Shown here piece after piece: positions 5,329-11,035 of a stretch of 11,035 nucleotides of DNA (within the stretch, counting starts at the first letter, position 1; every line of letters starts with the position of its first letter). The notes under the pieces are model-generated. The model was not told the origin of the DNA. It was given only the letters and a program-made list of their open reading frames with translations, and searched no databases. Location of the stretch: NCBI GenBank assembly GCA_039024295.1, contig JBCDIQ010000187.1:1-11035 (forward strand), written 5' to 3'. Position numbers and translations under genes: made by a program. The DNA comes from JBCDIQ01 sp039024295. Its GTDB lineage: Bacteria; Bacteroidota; Bacteroidia; J057.

Positions 5329-7954
5329 GCAGCTTGGCATATCGTTGAGTAGTTGGTGATTGAATCCGAATAAGGTATAGCCCTGAGGGCAGTCCGTTTA
5401 CTTCCAAGGGGTTTGGGTCACCTGTGGCAAACTCCTTGGTGAGCAGGCTGCGCCCTTGGAGATCAAGTAGAGATACCGAAAGGGGAAGCCCCTTATTTGT
5501 TCCCTCAACCTCTACCCAGACCTGGTCCTGTGCTGGATTTGGCCAGATACGTATGGTGCTACCTTCAATTGATAAGGGATCAATAGAAGTCGAAGAACCT
5601 TCTTCGGAAAACAAAAGGGCTAAGCCTGGGTCTCTGGGGGCATTTTTCTTACCAATAACATAGAAATCTCGCTCTACCAGATGGAATTGAAAGGATTGCG
5701 CGATTTGTCCATCATTATTCACCAAAGAGACTGCATTCCAGATACCGTTCCTGAAGTCTCGCCGTAGAAGGCGTACCCCTTCTTGGGCACCACTCAGGTT
5801 GTACAATAACCAAGGACTGTCGTTCTGGTCTAGGATCAATCGGTTTGGACTGCCTACGAGGTTGCCTGCCGCTATAGTTGGGGTTTCTGTTCTCCAGGCT
5901 TCGAGGTTTCGGCGCCATAAAATGCGAATTTCACCACTTACGTCGTCCCGATAAGAAATCCAGATGTTTCCATTTTCTGCGGCTACCAACTCTAGGTTTC
6001 TGGGTTGAGAAGTAAAAGAATCTGTGAGCGTGGTAATGGTCCAGTTATTTTCAAGAGGTGCTTTTTCAGCGTATTTTACCGTACCTAATGCCCTGTTAAC
6101 ATAGGCAAGGTGAAGGGTACCATCAGGTGAAATATCAATGGATGGAGATTGGCCGATTGAGCTTCCGGCAGAATCAACCAGGGTACGGCCATAACTTTGT
6201 CCCCCCGCCGCCTGGAAAGCATACTTCACCCCTCCGTCCTGGAGGTCAAAATAACAAATGTGGATGGTGTCGCCCTCCATTACCATGTCCACGTCGTCTG
6301 GAATACTGTTTACATCTACATTTTGTAGGGTCCATCCTCCGCTCCCATCAGGCCTGGCGACCCGAAGGATATTTGGCCTAGAAAGAATGTAGGCAATTAC
6401 AGGCTCTGACGAGGCATTAGTTTGCAGTTCAATGTTCCTCAACCCCTGCCCTGCCTGATCAATGGGTTCATATGTCCAAACACCATTTTCTCTTTTGCCA
6501 TAAAACAATTGGTCTTCGAAGGATTCTGAAAAGGCGAGATGAATGACATCATCTCCTCCCACCCTTACTACTTGAGAACCTAGGTACTGGCCCCTTTTGG
6601 TAGAAGAGGTCAATTCCTGGTATGTCCAGTCACTTTCTCCTAATTTGAGTGACGCGCTCAGCAGCTGGTCATTCTCTGAGTCGGCCACCAATAAAAAAAG
6701 ACTGTCCCCTACGAGTGCTGTTTGCAGGCTGGCATCTACATCCAGGTTAGTGTATACCGAATCCGTTTGCCAATTCAGGCCTCCATTTTTACTGGTGGTG
6801 AGCAACACAGACCTGGCAGCTGCATCATAATAGGTGATGTAAATGGAATCGTTGTCATAGGCTTCAATGGAAAAATAGGTGCGGTAGTTTTGGTCGGTCT
6901 GAGCGGGAAGAAACCTAAAAGGTTGGATGAGGAATGAATCTTTCTGAAGGGAATCTAGGGGTAACCTTGCATAGAAAAAATTTCTGCGAAGGCTATTGGT
7001 TGTGGTCCGACCGTAACGGACAGAATTGCCATAAACCAGGTGCAATACAGAGTCACCCTGGAGCGTGAAATCGGGGTAGTGATAGCTTTCACGATAGTCC
7101 AGGCTGTTAAATAGCCTGTCCAGGGAGTCCAATTGTTGGTATTTCCAGCTCAGGGGTTGTCCTGGTTGAGAACTGAATAGCAGTAACTCGTGGTTGTGGA
7201 CGGAGTTGGTTAATACCAGCAGGCTATCACCAGGAGATTTGATGATTTTACAGAATTCCCCAAACCTGTCTTTATTGGTAAGGGTGCACCGGGGATCTGT
7301 GGTCATTGGGACCGAAAGTGTACTGAGCTTCCAAAACCCTGACTCACGATGCGCCACCTTCATGTTCATCTCATATTTGAAATAACTCCCCGCGATCTGG
7401 CCACCGCAGGAAACAAACTCGGTGATATCACCATCAAAAAAGGTGATAACAGGTTCGCCATTATCAAGAAGTTCGATATCTACCGAATGCACAATAAAGG
7501 AGATAATCCCCAGGTCAAATCCATAGGTTCCAATAGTAGAATCTTCCTCCACAGGCTCTATGGCCCAGGTCCCATTGGTGGAACGGACCCCGTAAAACAG
7601 TTGAGCATTGCCTACAACTTCACGGATAAATGCAACGTGTACTTGACCGGATGCATCAATTTTACAGGCTGAAGCATACCCTCCTGGGTTGCCAGGGTCT
7701 ACCTCTTCGAATTGCCAATTGCCGTTTAGCCTTTGTCCATAAATTAATTGGTTGTTGGCATTGTCCCAATAAGTTACATGCAACCTCCCATTAGCATCCT
7801 GGGTAAGAGAAGGGTTAGAAGCAGTCTGCTCCTGGTCGTCAATGATGTTGGTGTATTGCCAGTTTAGCAGCTGCTGCGCAGATAGCGGATAGGTCACTAA
7901 ACAGATGAATACCAGCAAGATATGTCTGAAAAAAAGATTAGGGAAGTATTTCAT
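5318..7954 (-). CDS. Secreted beta-propeller-like protein with T9SS type A sorting domain
   Basis: This is an 878-residue exported protein of unknown substrate. It has a Sec signal peptide (1-26: short basic/aromatic start, hydrophobic HILLVFICLVTY, cleavage likely after LSA before QQ). The last 78 residues (IRIWPNPAQDQ... to YAKLLIR) form a typical T9SS C-terminal sorting domain, with DLQGR and GLPSGLYLIRI strands, so it should cross the outer membrane and be anchored or released. Between them are degenerate repeats of about 45 residues of the form D/N-x-x-G-x-x-H-V-x-Y, then LxYG and GxW (for example DANGRLHVTYWDN, DASGQVHVAFIRE, DDVIHLAFSES, SPDGTLHLAYVNR), suggesting BNR/sialidase-like beta-propeller blades. 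No sialidase catalytic set is evident. I chose ATG 7954 rather than 7996 because the signal peptide begins there; the first 14 residues of the longer form are not signal-like. It overlaps recJ by 17 bp and was probably co-transcribed with it. Confidence 0.9.
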   Translation of the reverse strand: MKYFPNLFFRHILLVFICLVTYPLSAQQLLNWQYTNIIDDQEQTASNPSLTQDANGRLHVTYWDNANNQLIYGQRLNGNWQFEEVDPGNPGGYASACKIDASGQVHVAFIREVVGNAQLFYGVRSTNGTWAIEPVEEDSTIGTYGFDLGIISFIVHSVDIELLDNGEPVITFFDGDITEFVSCGGQIAGSYFKYEMNMKVAHRESGFWKLSTLSVPMTTDPRCTLTNKDRFGEFCKIIKSPGDSLLVLTNSVHNHELLLFSSQPGQPLSWKYQQLDSLDRLFNSLDYRESYHYPDFTLQGDSVLHLVYGNSVRYGRTTTNSLRRNFFYARLPLDSLQKDSFLIQPFRFLPAQTDQNYRTYFSIEAYDNDSIYITYYDAAARSVLLTTSKNGGLNWQTDSVYTNLDVDASLQTALVGDSLFLLVADSENDQLLSASLKLGESDWTYQELTSSTKRGQYLGSQVVRVGGDDVIHLAFSESFEDQLFYGKRENGVWTYEPIDQAGQGLRNIELQTNASSEPVIAYILSRPNILRVARPDGSGGWTLQNVDVNSIPDDVDMVMEGDTIHICYFDLQDGGVKYAFQAAGGQSYGRTLVDSAGSSIGQSPSIDISPDGTLHLAYVNRALGTVKYAEKAPLENNWTITTLTDSFTSQPRNLELVAAENGNIWISYRDDVSGEIRILWRRNLEAWRTETPTIAAGNLVGSPNRLILDQNDSPWLLYNLSGAQEGVRLLRRDFRNGIWNAVSLVNNDGQIAQSFQFHLVERDFYVIGKKNAPRDPGLALLFSEEGSSTSIDPLSIEGSTIRIWPNPAQDQVWVEVEGTNKGLPLSVSLLDLQGRSLLTKEFATGDPNPLEVNGLPSGLYLIRIQSPTTQRYAKLLIR

Positions 7955-9650
7955 TGGTTGATTTGAAATCTTTGATTCTAAGTTTGATTCGGGCATGGTC
8001 TTTCCAAAAGTCCCAGTAGGGTTGGAAAGCCAAATGTAGAAATGTTGGCTGCCCCAATTGATGCCATTTTTCTGCCATATAAAAAGCTATAGCTTCGAAT
8101 GCGCCATAATTCTGGGCAACTCTGAGCCGAAGGTGGACGCCTTTAAGCACGGTGGCTTCCAGTACCTGAACTTCTTTTGCACAAAAAACAGGCGTTCTGT
8201 TAGCTGGACCAAAAGGCCGCATTTTATCCAGGTCATCCATGAAGGATTCATTGATCTGGGTCAAGGAAAGTTCTGAATCTATGCTAAGTGGAGCTTCCTG
8301 GCGAACGTCTCCTAGTGCTTTTCGCACTTCATGTTCAAATGCTTGCTTGAACGCTGGATACTTCTCGGGCTGGAGCTTGAGGCCAGCTGCATGCGTATGG
8401 CCACCAAATTGAAGCAGGTGCTCCTTACAGGTATGCAAGGCTTCATGAAGGTCAAACCCAGGAATACTTCGACCGGAGCCTACTAGCTCACCATTGGAAT
8501 GTGTCAGGACAATGGTAGGACGGTAGTAGGTTTCTATTAACCGTGAAGCTACTATGCCCACGACGCCTTTATGCCAATTTTCTGCTTTTAGAACGGTGGA
8601 CATCCTGGGCTGTTCGATCTCTTCTGCCTTGATAAGTTCGAGTGCTTCCTCAGTAATTTGTTTATCCAGGTCCTTTCTCTTTTGGTTGACCTCGTGGAGT
8701 GCAACAGCTGCTGCATCTGGAGCCTTTCCCATCAGTACCTTTACTGCCTCCATGGCCGAACCAATTCGACCCGCTGCATTTATGTGAGGCCCTAAAAAGA
8801 ACACAAGGTCCGATACGGTCCACGAACGTTTTCCTTCCGCAAGCTTCATGAGTTGGGAAATCCCCGGAGCAGGTGCTTCCCTGAGCTTTTGTAACCCCAG
8901 AGATACCAGAGTTCTGTTTTCTGATATTAGAGGAACCAGGTCGCAGGCTGTACTTAACGCAACAAGGTCGAGGTATTCCAATAGGTGTTCCTGCTGTTGC
9001 TCTACTTCCCAGGTCTTTTTACACGCACAAATTAGCTTATACCCAATCCCGCAGCCGGTTAGTTCTTTAAATGGATAGGTGCACCCCGGACGCTTTGGGT
9101 TCAAAATTGCCTGGGCAGGGGGAAGCTCCTCCCCCGGAATATGGTGGTCACAAATGATGACATCGATACCCCTTTGGTTGGCAAACCTTACTTTGTCATG
9201 ACCGCGAATGCCGCAGTCTAACACCACCATCAGCGTAACCTGTTCTTTTTCTGCAACCTGAATCCCCTTAAAAGAAAGCCCGTATCCCTCCGTGTACCTG
9301 TCGGGAATGTAGGAAACCACCTCGAATTCCTGCTGTTTAAGAAAAAGGGACATCATTGCTACTGAGGTGGTTCCGTCCACATCGTAGTCCCCATATACCA
9401 TTACCCGCTCTTTATTGCTGAGTGCGCGGGAGAGTCGCTCCACGGCTATGTCCATGTCCTGCAGCAAAAAAGGGTCATGGAGATGGGAAAGATCAGCGGA
9501 AAAATAGGCATCAAGTGCCCCTTCGGTGCGAATGTTGCGTTGTATAAGTATCTGTTTAAGCGGCTCAGCTAAAGCGTGGCGACCAAAAACATCCTGTTGT
9601 ATAAGCTGTTCTTCAGGTGCCAGCATAAGATGTTTCACATGCCATTTCAT
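7938..9650 (-). CDS. recJ: Single-stranded-DNA-specific 5'-3' exonuclease RecJ
   Basis: This 570-residue cytoplasmic DHH-superfamily nuclease (E. coli RecJ is 577) degrades single-stranded DNA 5' to 3' in recombination and repair. DHH-domain motifs are intact: GDYDVDG (87-93), LDCG with D145, DHH (168-170), ACDLVP with D237, and GPHINAAGR (287-295). The DHHA1 part has KGVVGIVASRL (361-371), GSGRSIPGFDL (391-401) and GGHTHAAG (416-423), followed by an OB-like C-terminal region. All expected metal-binding aspartates and histidines are present. The frame is open up to ATG 9788, but the extra N-terminus is not RecJ-like and would run into the divergent gene. ATG 9650 (MKWHVKH...) fits the family; ATG 9698 is an alternative. 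The gene appears to be the first of a two-gene unit with the downstream T9SS cargo. Confidence 0.96.
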   Translation of the reverse strand: MKWHVKHLMLAPEEQLIQQDVFGRHALAEPLKQILIQRNIRTEGALDAYFSADLSHLHDPFLLQDMDIAVERLSRALSNKERVMVYGDYDVDGTTSVAMMSLFLKQQEFEVVSYIPDRYTEGYGLSFKGIQVAEKEQVTLMVVLDCGIRGHDKVRFANQRGIDVIICDHHIPGEELPPAQAILNPKRPGCTYPFKELTGCGIGYKLICACKKTWEVEQQQEHLLEYLDLVALSTACDLVPLISENRTLVSLGLQKLREAPAPGISQLMKLAEGKRSWTVSDLVFFLGPHINAAGRIGSAMEAVKVLMGKAPDAAAVALHEVNQKRKDLDKQITEEALELIKAEEIEQPRMSTVLKAENWHKGVVGIVASRLIETYYRPTIVLTHSNGELVGSGRSIPGFDLHEALHTCKEHLLQFGGHTHAAGLKLQPEKYPAFKQAFEHEVRKALGDVRQEAPLSIDSELSLTQINESFMDDLDKMRPFGPANRTPVFCAKEVQVLEATVLKGVHLRLRVAQNYGAFEAIAFYMAEKWHQLGQPTFLHLAFQPYWDFWKDHARIKLRIKDFKSTNEILP

Positions 9651-9708
9651 GAGCGGGGATTTTTTTGCCTTGTTTGGTGATTCCAAATTAAGAATCATTC
9701 GTACAAAT

Positions 9709-9749
9709 ATTAAACTCCTAAGCGAGAGAAGGAATAAGTAAAGTTTAAT
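9709..9749. promoter_or_regulatory. Inverted repeat ATTAAACT...AGTTTAAT in the recJ/surface-protein divergent region
   Basis: Perfect 8-bp arms (9709-9716 and 9742-9749) are separated by 25 bases, with arm centres 33 bp apart, about three helical turns. They lie in the 108-bp gap between the divergent recJ and surface-protein starts, where a shared operator could sit. The arms are AT-rich, so chance is a real alternative. No clean TAnnTTTG box is seen for either gene; TAATATTTG on the minus strand has one extra base. Confidence 0.3.
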
Positions 9750-9758
9750 TAGCCTTAC

Positions 9759-11035
9759 ATGCCCAGGAAAATTGTTGCACATTTTCAACGACTCTCAGGA
9801 TTACTCTTGTTGCTCCTGATGTGTGAAGTGCTAATGGGGAGACATTTGGTAGGCGGAGATGCTACCTATCGATATATCGGGCCGGTAGGGCCACCTGAAG
9901 ATAGTTTATTCAGGTATGAGATTTCCATAAATGTCTATCGAGATTGTATTCCTAACCCACCATTTCCAACCAATACCCCCTTCGATCGCTTCATCAGGGT
10001 AGGTTTTTTTGATGGGGAGACCAATGAGCAAGTTGACATCCTGACAATTAACTTGGTGGACTCTGCTTTTGTAGATCTCAGCGTAAATGATCCCTGTACG
10101 CCACCCCCTACTGGCATTTGCTATGTGAGCACAACTTACCGCAGTTTTATCACCTTGCGGGCTAACCCTAACGGATACGTTTTTTCCTGGGGAAGATGCT
10201 GTCGAAATGAGACGATAAAAAACCTCTTTGATCCAGGGAACCTGGGAATGGTACTCACGGGATTTATCCCTGATCCGATCATGCGCAACAGTTCCGCTGT
10301 TTTTCGTGAACCCCTGCCCACCTACATTTGTGTGAATGATCGGTTTGAATTTGACCACAGTGCGACTGATGCTGATGGAGACTCACTGGCTTATCTATTA
10401 ACCAGGCCACGTACCACAGGAAGCAGGGCCAACCCTCAGCCCCCACCGTCTCCGCCCCCCTTCGCAAATGTCATATGGCAACCTCCCTACAGCCTCAACA
10501 ATCCAATGGATGGAAATCCGGGCCTGAGCATTGATCCAGTAACAGGGCTCATGGAGGTTAAGCCCGATGCATTGGGGCAATATGTGTTTTCGGTAACGGT
10601 GAGGGAATATAGGGATGGAGCCATTATCAGTGAGGTGAGCAGAGACATCCAAGTAAATGTAATTGGTTGTGCCATAAATTTTCCTCCTGAAGTAGAACGG
10701 CCAACAGGTGTAGAAGTTAGGGGAGACACCTTGCTCTTTCGACAAGGAGAAACAGGATGTTTTGACATTGGAGCAACAGATGTTAATGGTCCGGGAGTAG
10801 GCATAGATCAGTTAACTTTTTCCGCCAAAGGTCCAGCGATAACCGCAGGTGCCTCCTTCTTGACGACTACCGGAACATCGCCCTTGGCTTCCACCCTATG
10901 CTGGACCCCTCCATGCGAAAATGTGCTCCCGCTTTCTTTTGTGGTATTTGAAGTTGAAGATGACAACGATTGTCCAGGCCCCAATCTTACCCTGGATACT
11001 ATGTGGGTGAAGGTGCTTCCAGCTGAGGCACCTCC
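9759..11035 (+). CDS. Large cell-surface protein of the gliding-motility-associated / T9SS cargo type, N-terminal part
   Basis: The frame is open from ATG 9759 to the window end (425 complete codons and two bases). A Sec signal peptide is clear: MPRKIVAHFQR, then a hydrophobic run (LSGLLLLLLMCEVLM) ending about residue 27. The mature start RHLVGGDATYRYIG, then YEISINVYRDC, FSWGRCCRNE, YICVNDRFEFDHSATDADGDSLAY, a Pro-rich loop (PQPPPSPPPF), QPPYSLNNP, DPVTGLMEVKP and QYVFSVTVREYR follow the order seen in many long Bacteroidota proteins annotated as gliding motility-associated or PKD-repeat surface proteins. Paired cysteines suggest an extracellular fold. The family usually ends in a T9SS type B sorting domain, which would lie outside the window. 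It is divergent from recJ. Exact function is unknown; adhesion or surface matrix is inference. Confidence 0.88.
   Translation, partial: MPRKIVAHFQRLSGLLLLLLMCEVLMGRHLVGGDATYRYIGPVGPPEDSLFRYEISINVYRDCIPNPPFPTNTPFDRFIRVGFFDGETNEQVDILTINLVDSAFVDLSVNDPCTPPPTGICYVSTTYRSFITLRANPNGYVFSWGRCCRNETIKNLFDPGNLGMVLTGFIPDPIMRNSSAVFREPLPTYICVNDRFEFDHSATDADGDSLAYLLTRPRTTGSRANPQPPPSPPPFANVIWQPPYSLNNPMDGNPGLSIDPVTGLMEVKPDALGQYVFSVTVREYRDGAIISEVSRDIQVNVIGCAINFPPEVERPTGVEVRGDTLLFRQGETGCFDIGATDVNGPGVGIDQLTFSAKGPAITAGASFLTTTGTSPLASTLCWTPPCENVLPLSFVVFEVEDDNDCPGPNLTLDTMWVKVLPAEAP

Noticed and set aside
9651..9788. RecJ start at ATG 9788, giving a 616-residue protein with an N-terminal hydrophobic stretch
   Set aside because: The extra 46 residues are not RecJ-like, would overlap the divergent surface-protein start, and put a membrane-like segment on a cytoplasmic nuclease.
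9906..10358. 150-codon open frame on the minus strand within the surface-protein gene
   Set aside because: The plus frame encodes a recognisable signal peptide and family motifs through the same bases. The antisense frame has no known motif.

Overview
The window looks like chromosomal DNA from a member of the Bacteroidota, most likely a Saprospiria- or Cytophagia-like lineage; that finer placement is inference. Three things support the phylum. Promoters have the Bacteroidota-type TAnnTTTG -7 box, including one full TTTG-N19-TAnnTTTG promoter in front of a tRNA gene. A secreted protein carries a C-terminal type IX secretion (T9SS) sorting domain. A partial surface protein belongs to the gliding-motility-associated / T9SS cargo type. 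Starts lack strong Shine-Dalgarno sequences, which is usual in this phylum.

Layout. Bases 1-176 (minus) hold the 5' part of a HigA/XRE-type helix-turn-helix protein broken by a one-base frame change at an A6 run. Bases 177-809 are non-coding and contain a cluster of short hairpin repeats, two of which form a direct repeat with compensatory stem changes, and then an A/C-rich leader with repeated AAACC words. Bases 810-2795 (plus) encode a two-module AAA+ ATPase: a degenerate first module without a Walker A, then an intact second module. A tRNA-Phe(GAA) gene with its own promoter and terminator follows at once. A second, bidirectional hairpin terminator separates it from a convergent MscS channel gene (3072-3890, minus). 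Divergent from mscS is kynureninase (4051-5328, plus), whose 3' end overlaps tail-to-tail by 11 bp with a large secreted T9SS cargo protein (5318-7954, minus). That gene starts inside the end of recJ (7938-9650, minus), so recJ and the cargo gene look like a two-gene transcription unit. Divergent from recJ, a large cell-surface protein starts at 9759 (plus) and runs off the window end.

How the genes relate. Most are housekeeping genes or stand alone: tRNA-Phe for translation, MscS for osmotic protection, kynureninase for tryptophan/kynurenine breakdown or NAD synthesis, and RecJ for single-strand exonuclease work in repair. The two extracellular proteins point to a gliding or surface-attached lifestyle with a T9SS. 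I do not see a complete defence island, secretion cluster or other multi-gene system. The less ordinary points are the hairpin-repeat cluster with covarying stems, the frame-changed antitoxin-like gene, the two-module ATPase, the recJ/T9SS-cargo overlap, and a possibly leaderless kynU transcript.
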